Position numbers and translations under genes: made by a program | Assembly: GCA_030378005.1 (NCBI GenBank) | Contig: JAUCGF010000074.1 | Coordinates: forward strand, 35,047-99,046 | Length of the DNA: 64,000 bases | DNA from: Desulfococcaceae bacterium HSG9 | Lineage (GTDB): Bacteria > Desulfobacterota > Desulfobacteria > Desulfobacterales > JAUCGF01 | Direction: 5' to 3' | In this document: one piece after another, positions 38,161 to 48,057 of the stretch | Numbering within the stretch: the stretch's first letter is position 1 | How the letters are laid out: each line of letters begins with the position of its first letter | The notes under the pieces: generated by a model | Database searches by the model: none | Seen by the model: the letters and a program-made list of their open reading frames with translations, nothing else | Told to the model about the DNA's origin: nothing

Positions 38161-40174
38161 TTGCTCTGATGCTTTGTCTTTTCACTATTTTTGGGTTTTC
38201 AGGAGGGGACTTTAAAAGGTACATATTAAGAAGTTCCTGTACAACCAAATCGGGTTTAAGAGTGTCAATAAGTGAAGTTGGAAAATGATCGACAGTTCTA
38301 AAATTAATCGTATTCCTGCTATGAACACTAAAATAAGCCGCCGCTTTTTCGACAAATGAGTCGCCTATGACTAACATCCTTGACAATTTTCCAAATTCAT
38401 TATGATACTCGCGTATATGGATATTTTTATTTTTAATCCGGATTGATTTTGTTTTAGGTAATGAGTAGTCGGATATGCCATTTTTAACGAATCCTTGGAT
38501 ATTATGGTAACGATTGTTATTTTTCGGGTAAAACGTAAAAAATGTTTCATCCTGATGCTTTACAGGATTCAGGCCGATCATGCTTAAAAATCGATTATGA
38601 ACCCAGTCATCTTTGCGATCAATGTCAAACTCATTTAATTTTGCGATGTTCAGATGATATTGCGGGTAATATTGATTAATAGACTCCACAATTGCCTGAT
38701 AGGCGATAAAAGCGCCATAATAATTCCAGTGAAAATCGGTGCGATAATAGAGCGGTAGAAACGGCGGCTGCTTTTTCGCAGTTTGTAGAGCTTTTTTTAA
38801 ATCAACAACGGGAGCGGCACAATGTCGTTTTAAATGATCAAGCAATTGATCATATCGATTGGGCCGGTTTAATCTATTCTTTACCTTTAATATTCGATCT
38901 GGAAGGTTTTCCTGATATATCTGCGCTTTGACAGGTGCAATGGCGAAAATATAATCAATACCGCGTTCTTTGAGCCAAAAGTATCTTTCTTCTATGAGCT
39001 TCCGCCAGCTTTCCAGTTCTTCAGTACTGAAAGGCGACAAACCGATATAATCGGTCACATTATCAAATGCTCTTGTTATATCACCTTCAACTCTCCTTTT
39101 TCCGTAGCCCTCAAAAAACATCCCATTTTTTCCGTAGATAGCTTTAGGTGACGGCGATTTTCCAAATAGAAAAATTTTAATCCATGCATTCTGTTGAATC
39201 AAATTTATCCTGTCAGGAAAATATTTGACAAAATTGCTCGCGAAAGTACGCTGAACTCCTTTTAGCTTTTCATTCCAGCTTTCAGTGTTTTCCTTTGCGA
39301 TACTGTTCTTCAAATTGGCGGAAACAGTTTTAACAACTTTAGGGGAAAGCATTTTTAAAAAAGGAGAAAAAATCATAAGCGAAAAAATTACAATTATTAC
39401 CATAGTGCCGATAATTTCACCTTGATAAAAGAGCCTCGTTTTCAACGGTTGTGCCATTCTCCACATAGTGAACATCAAAGCTGCTGTCGCAGTTGTTATC
39501 ATAGTCAAATATAGTGGTATTTGATTTCCTGTTACGCTATACCAATATAAAGTTAACAAAACAGGCATTAATATTTTCAGCATCAAAATGGCGTTGTAAC
39601 GATTTCGTTCTGAAAACAAGCGCACGGCTTCTACAACAGGAATTGACAAAAATATGGAAAACAGAATGGCGGGCCAAATGATCGGAGCCTTAATATTGTG
39701 AAATGCCAATTGCGTTTTACCCGCTTGCGGACTGACTATGATACCACTGTTGCCTACTTCCCACTTAAGGCCGGGTTGTGCAATGATATTCTCAGAGAGT
39801 GCTTTAAAATTGAGCGTGTTTATATTCCGTTTTTTTTCTAATGTCATCCGTGTGATTAAAATACGGTTAGATTTATCATCAAATCCGAATCTAATTGAAT
39901 TTTTTTCCTGATCAGTTGGAATTACAATTTTATGGCCTTTTGGCCCGGACGGAAACAAAATCCGTCTTGAAAAAGGCTGAGTTGAACGGATGCCGTCTTT
40001 GAGCATATCTATTTTTAGAACACCGTTTTTTTCAGCTTCCATATAAAGCCGCAGTATCAAATAATTTTGGCTGTTATGTAAATAGGCAAAATAATAAATC
40101 CCCAGGAAAGACACGACATATATCCATAAATAGGTATTTTTTATAACTGAAAAGGTGATTCTTTTAAGCATCAT
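38156..40174 (-). CDS. AlgJ/AlgX-like SGNH O-acetyltransferase with N-terminal extracytoplasmic module
   Basis: About 672 residues from ATG 40174 (GTG at 40231, inside algI, is possible). The N-terminus has a helix, a beta-rich module (about 35-150) and further helices. The C-terminal half is the ALGX/ALGJ SGNH domain: ERGIDYIFAIAPVKAQIY, the YYRTDFHWNYYGAFIAYQ motif with Asp and His of the catalytic site, and MLVIGDSFVEKAA with the nucleophilic Ser. It should transfer acetyl groups to exported polysaccharide, fed by the MBOAT upstream. The N-terminal module is shared with genes near 9.5, 42.9 and 44.7 kb. Confidence 0.88.
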   Translation of the reverse strand: MMLKRITFSVIKNTYLWIYVVSFLGIYYFAYLHNSQNYLILRLYMEAEKNGVLKIDMLKDGIRSTQPFSRRILFPSGPKGHKIVIPTDQEKNSIRFGFDDKSNRILITRMTLEKKRNINTLNFKALSENIIAQPGLKWEVGNSGIIVSPQAGKTQLAFHNIKAPIIWPAILFSIFLSIPVVEAVRLFSERNRYNAILMLKILMPVLLTLYWYSVTGNQIPLYLTMITTATAALMFTMWRMAQPLKTRLFYQGEIIGTMVIIVIFSLMIFSPFLKMLSPKVVKTVSANLKNSIAKENTESWNEKLKGVQRTFASNFVKYFPDRINLIQQNAWIKIFLFGKSPSPKAIYGKNGMFFEGYGKRRVEGDITRAFDNVTDYIGLSPFSTEELESWRKLIEERYFWLKERGIDYIFAIAPVKAQIYQENLPDRILKVKNRLNRPNRYDQLLDHLKRHCAAPVVDLKKALQTAKKQPPFLPLYYRTDFHWNYYGAFIAYQAIVESINQYYPQYHLNIAKLNEFDIDRKDDWVHNRFLSMIGLNPVKHQDETFFTFYPKNNNRYHNIQGFVKNGISDYSLPKTKSIRIKNKNIHIREYHNEFGKLSRMLVIGDSFVEKAAAYFSVHSRNTINFRTVDHFPTSLIDTLKPDLVVQELLNMYLLKSPPENPKIVKRQSIRAN

Positions 40175-40193
40175 TTTTGCTGGTGGAATGGGG

Positions 40194-41645
40194 TTAAAAT
40201 CTGAAATAGAGAAATGGGTTATGCGCGCCACTGATTATTGATAAGGAACCATAAAAAATAATCAAAGTCATCCATGCAACCAGAATGATAACACGCATAC
40301 TTTTTGCCATTATCGGTAATGCTCCCGCTTTATCAGATAACATTCGAGCAATCTTAGCGTTCATAACAGGGATAGTCGGAGTTGCAAAGAGAATGCCTGC
40401 GAACAACGCCACATAAAATTCCGCACCCAGGGCATTAAATAATATACCATCCATGTAAGGAAGAGCATTAAAATTCCACAAGGCTTGAATATATGACAAC
40501 GCATGTTCCAAACTGTCCGCCCTGAAAAAAATCCAAGCGATCATAACGACTAACATCGTGTAGCAATGTTTTATCGGACCAGGCAGACGGTGAATCAAAA
40601 ATCCTAACGAACTCCTTTCGATAACAATAAAACAACCATGGAACAGCCCCCATACAATAAATGTCCAACTCGCGCCATGCCACAACCCACAAAGAAAAAA
40701 GATTGTTATCAGGTTAAAATAGACGCGCCATGTTACGCACCGGTTTCCCCCCAGAGGAATATACAGGTAGTCTCGAAACCAGGAAGAAAGGGAGATGTGC
40801 CATCGCTGCCAGAATTCACGAATGGATTGGCTGACATACGGATAATTAAAATTTTCCAGAAAATGAAAACCGAACATACGTCCCAGACCAATTGCCATAT
40901 CCGAATAACCGGAAAAATCATAATAGATTTGCAGCGTATAGGCGACAATGCCTAGCCATGCGAAACCGGCCGGAAGCTCCGTTGCAGGCAGCGAAAAAAT
41001 GTGATCGGCAACTGCCCCCATATTGTTTGCAATGATCACTTTTTTACCAAATCCCGCCACAAATCGTATAATGCCTGTTTGGAAATCTTCCGCTGTAACA
41101 CGCCTGTCAGATATTTGTTTAAATATATCATGATAACGAACAATCGGCCCTGCAATAAGCTGTGGAAACAGCGATATATACAGTGCCAGATTTAAAGGAT
41201 TGCGTTGCACATCGGCTTGCCCGCGATATGTATCCACCAGATATGAAATCGCCTGGAAAGTGAAAAAGGATATTCCAATGGGTAAATGGATATGTGTGAT
41301 ACCGCTCTTGACTGGCTCGCTGAATAATAGCGCATTGATATTGGTGAATATGAAAACCCAATATTTAAAAAAGAATAATGGTGCGAGATTCATAAAAATA
41401 CCGGCGGATAAAAAGGCGCTTCCCGATTGGCCTCTATTTTGAGCGCGTGCGATTAATATACCCAAAACATAATTAACACCTATTGATATCAGCAAGACAA
41501 AAACGTAGCCGGCCTCTCCCCAAGTATAAAAAAACAGGCTTGCCATCAGCAATAATACATTGCGATAACGGCTACTGAATAGAAAGTAGCAAAATAATGT
41601 TATCGGTAGAAAAAAATAGAGGAATGGAATTGAACTGAAAACCAT
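40194..41645 (-). CDS. MBOAT-family acyl transporter/acetyltransferase (AlgI-like)
   Basis: 483 residues, the normal AlgI length, with about eleven helices. The MBOAT signature region includes NFNYPYVSQSIREFWQRWHI and the catalytic His region CGLWHGASWTFIVWGLFHG. AlgI-type proteins move acetyl groups from a cytosolic donor across the membrane to an AlgJ-type transferase. The C-terminus overlaps the longest ORF of the partner by 38 bases, which supports coupling. Upstream are a propeller-gene fragment and gmd. Confidence 0.95.
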   Translation of the reverse strand: MVFSSIPFLYFFLPITLFCYFLFSSRYRNVLLLMASLFFYTWGEAGYVFVLLISIGVNYVLGILIARAQNRGQSGSAFLSAGIFMNLAPLFFFKYWVFIFTNINALLFSEPVKSGITHIHLPIGISFFTFQAISYLVDTYRGQADVQRNPLNLALYISLFPQLIAGPIVRYHDIFKQISDRRVTAEDFQTGIIRFVAGFGKKVIIANNMGAVADHIFSLPATELPAGFAWLGIVAYTLQIYYDFSGYSDMAIGLGRMFGFHFLENFNYPYVSQSIREFWQRWHISLSSWFRDYLYIPLGGNRCVTWRVYFNLITIFFLCGLWHGASWTFIVWGLFHGCFIVIERSSLGFLIHRLPGPIKHCYTMLVVMIAWIFFRADSLEHALSYIQALWNFNALPYMDGILFNALGAEFYVALFAGILFATPTIPVMNAKIARMLSDKAGALPIMAKSMRVIILVAWMTLIIFYGSLSIISGAHNPFLYFRF

Positions 41646-41682
41646 ATTTTTAAAGAATTATTTGATTTTGGTGTACCCAGAA

Positions 41683-41814
41683 TTAATGAAAAATAGCAGG
41701 AATTTTTAGCGGATAAATAAAAAAAGACGGCTCATCATTATAGACATCAACGGTCAGTTGCATGCCATGGCAGGGTTTTTCATTAACATGCCCATCTGAC
41801 AACTCAGTGTCGGG
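41683..41814 (-). pseudogene. C-terminal remnant of a propeller gene, directly after gmd stop
   Basis: The 43 codons after the gmd TAA remain open in the same frame and end in TAA. They include VNEKPCHGMQLTVDVYNDEP and FFIYPLKIPAIFH, matching the end of the 37.1 kb propeller (VKEPCHGVQLTFDGHNDGP, FIYPGKIPSVFR). The N-terminal 280 residues are missing. Confidence 0.82.
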
Positions 41815-42795
41815 TTAAAGATTATGTTCGGACAGCATATCTGCATCGACCATCTTTTTTACAAGTTCTTCAAACTTGACTTGAGGCTCCCAACCTATCT
41901 TTCTTTTGGCTTTAGCATAATCACCCTGAAGCAATCTTACTTCGGCGGGACGATAAAAAGTTCGGTCAGTAACTACATAATCTTTCCAGTTCAGGCCGGC
42001 GCAACGAAAAGCCTGCTCGACAAATTCTTTGACAGAGTGTGTTTCATTGGTAGCGATCACATAATCATCCGGTTCGTCCTGTTGAAGCATGAGCCACATT
42101 GCATAAACATAATCAGCGGCAAAACCCCAATCTCTTTTCGCTTCAAGATTTCCCAGCTTCAGATTGTGTTGACGCCCAGCCTTAATTTTGGCGACTGTGC
42201 TTGTTATTTTTCTGGTGACAAATTCAAATCCCCGCCGCGGCGACTCATGATTAAATAAAAGGCCGCTACAGGCAAACATGCTATATGATTCACGAAAGTT
42301 GCGGGTCAAGTCGAACCCCGCAACTTTTGATATGCCATAAGGTGAGCGGGGATAAAACGGTGTGTCTTCGTTTTGCGGGGTCTCTTTGACCTTGCCGAAC
42401 ATTTCGCTGGACGCGGCAAAATAGAATTTGCATTCAGGCGCCCTCTCTTTCAGAGCTGACAAAATATAAAGTGTACCGTTGATATTAGTGTTCAAAGTGG
42501 AAAAGGCATCTTCAAAGGAGTAGCTGACAAAACTTTGCGCTGCTAAATGATAGCATTCATCCGGTTTTACATTTTCAACTACATTATACAAACTTGCGTA
42601 ACTTTCCAAAGATGCCGCATGCAGTGTGATTTTATCAAGGATATGCTTGATGCGCCATAATCTGTGTTCAGGGTCTTCGAAAGCAACGCGGCGAACAATG
42701 CCATGAACTTTATATCCTTTACTAAGTAATAACTCCGCTAAGTACGATCCGTCTTGCCCGGTGATTCCGGTTATCAGTGCATTTCTTTTTTTCAT
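41815..42795 (-). CDS. gmd: GDP-mannose 4,6-dehydratase
   Basis: 326 residues. The NAD(P) motif is ITGITGQDGSYLAELLLSKG (8-27). The catalytic set is ASSEMFG, PRSPYGISKVAGFD (Tyr-x3-Lys) and the conserved NHESPRRGFEFVTRKIT typical of GMD. It makes GDP-4-keto-6-deoxymannose, the precursor of GDP-rhamnose, GDP-fucose, GDP-perosamine and similar sugars. No obvious GDP-fucose synthase or perosamine aminotransferase is next to it; the SDR at 28.3 kb is a weak candidate reductase. A second copy of its tail remains near 38.1 kb. Confidence 0.93.
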   Translation of the reverse strand: MKKRNALITGITGQDGSYLAELLLSKGYKVHGIVRRVAFEDPEHRLWRIKHILDKITLHAASLESYASLYNVVENVKPDECYHLAAQSFVSYSFEDAFSTLNTNINGTLYILSALKERAPECKFYFAASSEMFGKVKETPQNEDTPFYPRSPYGISKVAGFDLTRNFRESYSMFACSGLLFNHESPRRGFEFVTRKITSTVAKIKAGRQHNLKLGNLEAKRDWGFAADYVYAMWLMLQQDEPDDYVIATNETHSVKEFVEQAFRCAGLNWKDYVVTDRTFYRPAEVRLLQGDYAKAKRKIGWEPQVKFEELVKKMVDADMLSEHNL

Positions 42796-42928
42796 ATTTT
42801 GCTTAATTCCTGTTTACTAAGGAAACATATCCCCGTACCAGCAATGTGCTTCGTATAAGGTGATTTCCAAAAATGAATTTACTAATCAAACTGGTTGAAT
42901 ATGCAAGTACTTATTCGCTTGCAGCATA

Positions 42929-44632
42929 TTACTGTCTCTGCATTCTTTGTAGCATTCTGACATGCCAGAAACTCTGGAACATTTTGGGAGAAATATAATT
43001 CGATGACAGGAATTGCTTTTCAATGAGAAAAGCAATAATTGCCTTGGCGGCAACACTGTGAGCAATTTCACTGGGGTGAGAGTCCATACCGGGCAATGCC
43101 TGCAAACGTAATGGCGACATATTCATATAAGTTTTGTAAAGATCGAGTACAATAACTTGCTCTTGATTCCATATTTTATTCAAAGCGTCATGGCAATAGG
43201 TAAACGGATATTGTCCCGCACGCAGATCATTTGAAAAAAAAGGGAAAATAACAACAATCAGCGGTGTTTGGGCCGCATCGCATAACATTTTAAACTGATG
43301 CGCCGCGTTGACAAATTTACGCCACCCCGAATATTGCGGATTATATATTTTACGATAGTATTGAAAAAAAAATGGCCTTGTTCTGGTAATCTGCCACCGA
43401 CGATATAGCCACATGGAAAAAAGGGAATGATCCGTGAGTGCCTGCATCCATCCAACAGGTGGGACTGGTGTCATTCTGGCAGTCATGTTACGGAGTTCCT
43501 GAGATCGAGTATGGTCTTCGGTATCATTTAAACACATGCTTAAAATAACCAGATCGGGTTTTTTATTATTCAACACATCTTTTAACATCGGTATTTCCTG
43601 ATAGGTGGAATAACCGCAGGCTGGATACAGTTCTATGGTGACCGGCCGGTTGGCATGGTCATTGTTCAGCCAAGCGTCCATCCGGTATGCGAAACTGTCA
43701 TAGGGTTCCACTCCGTCTCCATACGCGAACGAATCACCAATAATTGCAATCCGAAAACTACCGTCCTGATCATCGCTGTAAAACCGGTTGCGGGAATACT
43801 GGTGTCTATAAAAACGCTTTCCCTTATCCGGCCAGCAAACCTTCACCAGTGAGCGAGACAATGTCGGATTAAAGCGGAAAAAAATTTCACCTGCCGTAAA
43901 AAAAAGGCTAATGATAATTAGAGAATAAACAAAATAAAACAGACGGTTCCACATTAGCTTAATAAACCGGATTATGATATGCCCCAATCGAATTAGCCGG
44001 TGCCAGATAAAATTGATATAATAGATGCCGAAAACGAGAATTCCTAACATTGTCAGCAGTGCCAGCTTGATTCCCAACAAAGTTGCTAAAGGAATAGCCC
44101 TTTGGATTGTAGATATGTCAAAAGGGTGATCGAAATAAGGGTCTTCACCACTGGCAATGACATGCAATTGATCGGTATCTAATCGGATTTGAGCGATGGA
44201 ATGCAGAGAACGCGCCTTCGATGTAAATTCTTTCAACGGCCAATACGCCAGATGAATTTTGTGGTTAAAAATTTGAAGTTCTAAAGCGATGTGGGTGATA
44301 ACATGATGCGACGGCCGGTCTCCTAAATCAAAGCGCATACGTCTTACATTATCAAAGTTGTTCTTAAAGTGGAAAGTCAATTCCGCAGGATAAGGATATA
44401 AAGAAAAGCATTTACGTTGAGAATGCCTTTCTTCATATATATGATCTCGCAGTAAATAAACTTGATAGCAGCCGGGACGCGGAATATTCGTAATACTGAT
44501 GCTGACACTGTTAATCGGAATATCGCTTGCTAAAATAATCACGCAACTGATGAAAGCGGTAAACAAGATCGCAAGCCTGTAAATCGGTATATCTTGAATC
44601 GTTCGGATACAGTTGGCAAACTGATATTTCAT
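42929..44632 (-). CDS. SGNH/GDSL hydrolase-like protein with N-terminal membrane module
   Basis: About 567 residues from ATG 44632 (TTG at 44647 adds five). A first helix (about 15-33) is followed by a beta-rich segment with RRMRFDLGDRPSHHVITHIA and VIASGEDPYFDHPFDI, then two helices (about 185-250). The SGNH domain starts at FRIAIIGDSFAYGDGVEP; block III is LSMCLNDTEDHT, and the C-terminal Asp/His is MDSHPSEIAHSV. It may acetylate or deacetylate exported glycan. The N-terminal module is common to four proteins in this window. Confidence 0.82.
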   Translation of the reverse strand: MKYQFANCIRTIQDIPIYRLAILFTAFISCVIILASDIPINSVSISITNIPRPGCYQVYLLRDHIYEERHSQRKCFSLYPYPAELTFHFKNNFDNVRRMRFDLGDRPSHHVITHIALELQIFNHKIHLAYWPLKEFTSKARSLHSIAQIRLDTDQLHVIASGEDPYFDHPFDISTIQRAIPLATLLGIKLALLTMLGILVFGIYYINFIWHRLIRLGHIIIRFIKLMWNRLFYFVYSLIIISLFFTAGEIFFRFNPTLSRSLVKVCWPDKGKRFYRHQYSRNRFYSDDQDGSFRIAIIGDSFAYGDGVEPYDSFAYRMDAWLNNDHANRPVTIELYPACGYSTYQEIPMLKDVLNNKKPDLVILSMCLNDTEDHTRSQELRNMTARMTPVPPVGWMQALTDHSLFSMWLYRRWQITRTRPFFFQYYRKIYNPQYSGWRKFVNAAHQFKMLCDAAQTPLIVVIFPFFSNDLRAGQYPFTYCHDALNKIWNQEQVIVLDLYKTYMNMSPLRLQALPGMDSHPSEIAHSVAAKAIIAFLIEKQFLSSNYISPKMFQSFWHVRMLQRMQRQ

Positions 44633-44674
44633 TAAATTCGATTTCAAATTTAAATAATCGTATTTAAAAACCAG

Positions 44675-46603
44675 TTATAATTTCGGTAATTGTAGCAACC
44701 CTACAAAAAGATATGAGTACAATGACAGAAGAAACATAAGCAGAATGAAAAAATTAAGGTATTTTTTATTCAGTGCTGTCAGTGATTGAAAGATAAGAAA
44801 CCCCGTCATAATAAAAATTGGGAATAGATATCTGCCAAGAGCCTGAAAGCTGGCCGTCCAGGAGTTCCATATCGATAAGGCGATCAATAACAGGCTGCAA
44901 AGAAAAACGATCAACAACAAAAGTATTTGCTTTAACTGCAATCCAATGACAATGGAGCCGCTTAGATAAAATGAAAATAAAATACAGATTATCAATACAA
45001 CCTTAAGATACCAATCTGGGGCCGGCCGCTTAAAAAAATAGGAGGATCCAAAAGAGCGCCAAAAGGATAGATAGCCCCATCGCCAGTAACCATTAAACAT
45101 TTTTTTAAGGGGGAGGCCTCTTTCTTTAAGCCGTAAGTAAAGATGCCTTTGGGCCAATGGCGTTGCAGGATTAAACAGAGGTAACGCCAGTTTCTTACGA
45201 CACTCAAAACACTTATCTTTTTTACCAAAACCATTGATTGACGCATCAATGCCGTAGTGCGTTCCCCAAACCGAAGCGGCAACCAGCAGAATCAAAAGGA
45301 CGCGTAGAAGCACTCTCCGGTTATCATCATACTCCCGTAGAATCAGCTTCAATAAAAATACGCAAGCCAAAAAAACGGCGAAAACCAAAAAATTAAGTTT
45401 GATCAAGAGCAAAAGGGCAAACAGCAATCCCAAACCGATTGCGTATTTTATAATTTCATATTTGGTCCCAGCCATCGTCATAAAGTGGTGTAGCATACTT
45501 TTTTCACTTACAGCCTGATAACCGATTAAAATGATAATAAAAACGGCAAACGCTTCAGAGTTAAAATAGGTAAAAACATACCAGATTTGAGGTGTAACAA
45601 GAAGCGGCAAGCAAAGGATTCTATATTCTACGCTTTTGATCGAAAGCAGCGTTAAGATAAGAAACAACCCAATGTTGAAAAAACGAAATCTCAAAAAATC
45701 ATTTATCAAAAAATCATTTAATGGAAGCCAAGCAAACAGTTTTGCAAATTTTCCGGCGACTAAATATACTATTTCAGAGGAGTCGAGCCGGGAGACACCA
45801 TAAACGCTATATGTGTGAGCTATAGACGGATCACAGACTTTCGGCGGAAGCCAGTGGTCCATATAATAAATTCCGGCTTTCAAATGATGTCCTTCATCGG
45901 CATGCATCTGCGTGCAAATAGCACCCCCCGCAAAAATCAATGCAAAAATAAAGACCATCAGATACGGCGCGTACTTAAATTCATCCTCCTTTTGGGTGCC
46001 ACCTGACAAAAGGTGCAGTATGAAATCAACGAGAATAATTGCAATTAATATACAAAAAACAAACCTGAAATCAATTTGCGGATTTACAGCGGCCTCCAAT
46101 TGCGGATCACGACCGGATGACAAAATGACCATCCCATTGTGCTGATAATCAATACTGGCAATGTCCTTGGCAGGCCGCAACCGTTTAAGTTGGTCAATCG
46201 TTTCAAAGCGTAGCGGCTTATAACCGTTTTGTTTGATCACGATCCTTTTAATGCGAATCGTTCCTGATTTTTTCATGGGGTCTATTCGCAATTTTCTAAT
46301 AGAATTCAGTGTCTTGAGCGGTTTAAAGGTAAGGGCTTTAGCTGAAAGAAAAGCAGGCAATATAAAATCATAGTTTGTCAGTTCCGGTTTGACCCGGAAC
46401 TTGCGTGATTGTTTTTCGTTATACACATGTTGTTGGTCAGCATAAAAAATCTGGAATATATTTTTTTTAGGAGTGACAATTTCTATTTCAATAGAAATTG
46501 GTGTGAAAAAAAACTGATAAGCCAGTACCATGATAAATACAATCGAAATAAAAAAAACTGACTTTTTAATTGGTCTTTTGACAAAATTAGAAGGGAAAAA
46601 CAT
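44675..46603 (-). CDS. Polytopic membrane protein, DUF2142-like, with N-terminal extracytoplasmic module
   Basis: 642 residues, paralogue of the 9.5 kb gene throughout. After one helix (about 14-32) there is a beta-rich domain with IRKLRIDPMKKSGTIRIKR and SSGRDPQLEAAVN. Then 11-12 helices. The loop CTQMHADEGHHLKAGIYYMD with DHWLPPKVCDPS matches the DEIVH/DHWLPPEICDP loop of the paralogue, so the acidic-His motif DE-x-x-H is conserved. A polyprenyl-phosphate-dependent glycosyltransferase role is inferred. It sits between two SGNH genes. Confidence 0.8.
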   Translation of the reverse strand: MFFPSNFVKRPIKKSVFFISIVFIMVLAYQFFFTPISIEIEIVTPKKNIFQIFYADQQHVYNEKQSRKFRVKPELTNYDFILPAFLSAKALTFKPLKTLNSIRKLRIDPMKKSGTIRIKRIVIKQNGYKPLRFETIDQLKRLRPAKDIASIDYQHNGMVILSSGRDPQLEAAVNPQIDFRFVFCILIAIILVDFILHLLSGGTQKEDEFKYAPYLMVFIFALIFAGGAICTQMHADEGHHLKAGIYYMDHWLPPKVCDPSIAHTYSVYGVSRLDSSEIVYLVAGKFAKLFAWLPLNDFLINDFLRFRFFNIGLFLILTLLSIKSVEYRILCLPLLVTPQIWYVFTYFNSEAFAVFIIILIGYQAVSEKSMLHHFMTMAGTKYEIIKYAIGLGLLFALLLLIKLNFLVFAVFLACVFLLKLILREYDDNRRVLLRVLLILLVAASVWGTHYGIDASINGFGKKDKCFECRKKLALPLFNPATPLAQRHLYLRLKERGLPLKKMFNGYWRWGYLSFWRSFGSSYFFKRPAPDWYLKVVLIICILFSFYLSGSIVIGLQLKQILLLLIVFLCSLLLIALSIWNSWTASFQALGRYLFPIFIMTGFLIFQSLTALNKKYLNFFILLMFLLSLYSYLFVGLLQLPKL

Positions 46604-46680
46604 AATATTTATATGTTATATCTTATTAATTTTAAATTGATAATCCCACATTTTTCAGTAGGTTGATTGTGTAAATTATG

Positions 46681-48057
46681 TTAATGTTTCAATGACTTTA
46701 ATTCATTTTTGTCATACTTAGATTGTATAACATTCATAATTTTATCAATAATGAGATTATAGCCTTTTTCATTTAGGTGGCAGCACATATCATAATACAA
46801 CACTTCAGTATTATTTGAAAAAATCATCGTTAAATCATGGAAATCAACTTTTTTGTTCAATAACCATTCGCCCCTTTCTACTAATTCAGGATAGCCTTGT
46901 TCAACGCCTGTTTTGTATGCGTGACCATCGATCCATGCAATTTTAATCTCTTCAGGCATCATTGGCTTTGACCCGATAACATACTGATTCGGCTGCAAAA
47001 AATGAAAATAATCAATATTATTTTCTTTGCAGAGTTGAGCCATTTGCAAAGAAGCAGTACTCCAAACTCGTGCCAAATCTTTGTACAAATCCTGATTCGT
47101 ATCATAGTGAAAAGATGGTCCGGTAGATTCATACCCCAATTGCGCATTTTTCTTGATTTTATAATCAGCCAGTCTTTTTTCTGCTAAATATTTTTTTTTG
47201 GCAAAATAGATATCACAATATCGCCAGACCAAATTTGCCAAAACACTGAAACACAAAGGCTTTTTGCTAAATATCCGGGCATATTCCATCTGTTTTTTTT
47301 TATTCAATGCGATAGTTCCCATCAATGCCAGCATTGTTTCATCTTTAAGCTTACCAGTACGAAACCAGTGTAACCTGGGATAAAAGGGATACACACCTTT
47401 GGGCACATTTTCTGCCGGTGGAAGAACAATTTCGTTGAACCCATCTATATTGACAATAACATCGAAATGGGCACCAAGGGTTATAAAATAATTTAAGGCC
47501 AATAATTGTTGCGGTTGTTTCCATCCGCCAAACGCAATTGTGTGGATAATTATTTTTTTATCATAAAGTTCTGGAATTTCTTTCAGTTTTTGCTCAATAT
47601 ACCCATCTGAAGAACTAACAGAGAGGCCATAAGCAAAAGACCCTCCCAAAATGCCTATAATATAATTATCATCGGTTTTCGGAGTAACAGGCGCATTCGG
47701 ATTTTTGATTACTCTTCTGTCAAAAAAACCATGAGTTGATACATCTTTTCTATTATTATCATACACAAAACCGAGGTAGGGATGAAGCACTTCACGAAGT
47801 GGTTTTTGAGATCGTTTATTCGCTTTTTTACCAGATTGAGATTTCTTTTTTACGCTGTGACGAACTTTTTCTAAAAGATCGACTTTCATTTTTTCATAAC
47901 GCATCGATCTGAATTCCGCATACGAAAACAGGTGTTTTGACAGAACAGAGTACACTGCAAAACCAATTAGTTCCAAAAAGAAATACAACATCAACATCAA
48001 AATGGCATAATAAAGCAACCTTCTTTGCTTTTGCGATAATTTAGTGCCTCTTATCAT
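46681..48057 (-). CDS. SGNH hydrolase-like membrane-anchored protein
   Basis: 458 residues. One N-terminal helix (about 14-33) anchors a periplasmic domain. The SGNH-like block I is IGILGGSFAYGLSVSS (GGS in place of GDS), the oxyanion region is NIDGFNEIVLP and the C-terminal block V is YYDMCCHLNEKGYNLI. The overall layout is like AlgX/WssI-related proteins. The Ser and His of a catalytic triad are plausible but not proven. A spacer rich in Lys, Ser and Gln (about 65-90) separates the anchor from the domain. Confidence 0.75.
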   Translation of the reverse strand: MIRGTKLSQKQRRLLYYAILMLMLYFFLELIGFAVYSVLSKHLFSYAEFRSMRYEKMKVDLLEKVRHSVKKKSQSGKKANKRSQKPLREVLHPYLGFVYDNNRKDVSTHGFFDRRVIKNPNAPVTPKTDDNYIIGILGGSFAYGLSVSSSDGYIEQKLKEIPELYDKKIIIHTIAFGGWKQPQQLLALNYFITLGAHFDVIVNIDGFNEIVLPPAENVPKGVYPFYPRLHWFRTGKLKDETMLALMGTIALNKKKQMEYARIFSKKPLCFSVLANLVWRYCDIYFAKKKYLAEKRLADYKIKKNAQLGYESTGPSFHYDTNQDLYKDLARVWSTASLQMAQLCKENNIDYFHFLQPNQYVIGSKPMMPEEIKIAWIDGHAYKTGVEQGYPELVERGEWLLNKKVDFHDLTMIFSNNTEVLYYDMCCHLNEKGYNLIIDKIMNVIQSKYDKNELKSLKH

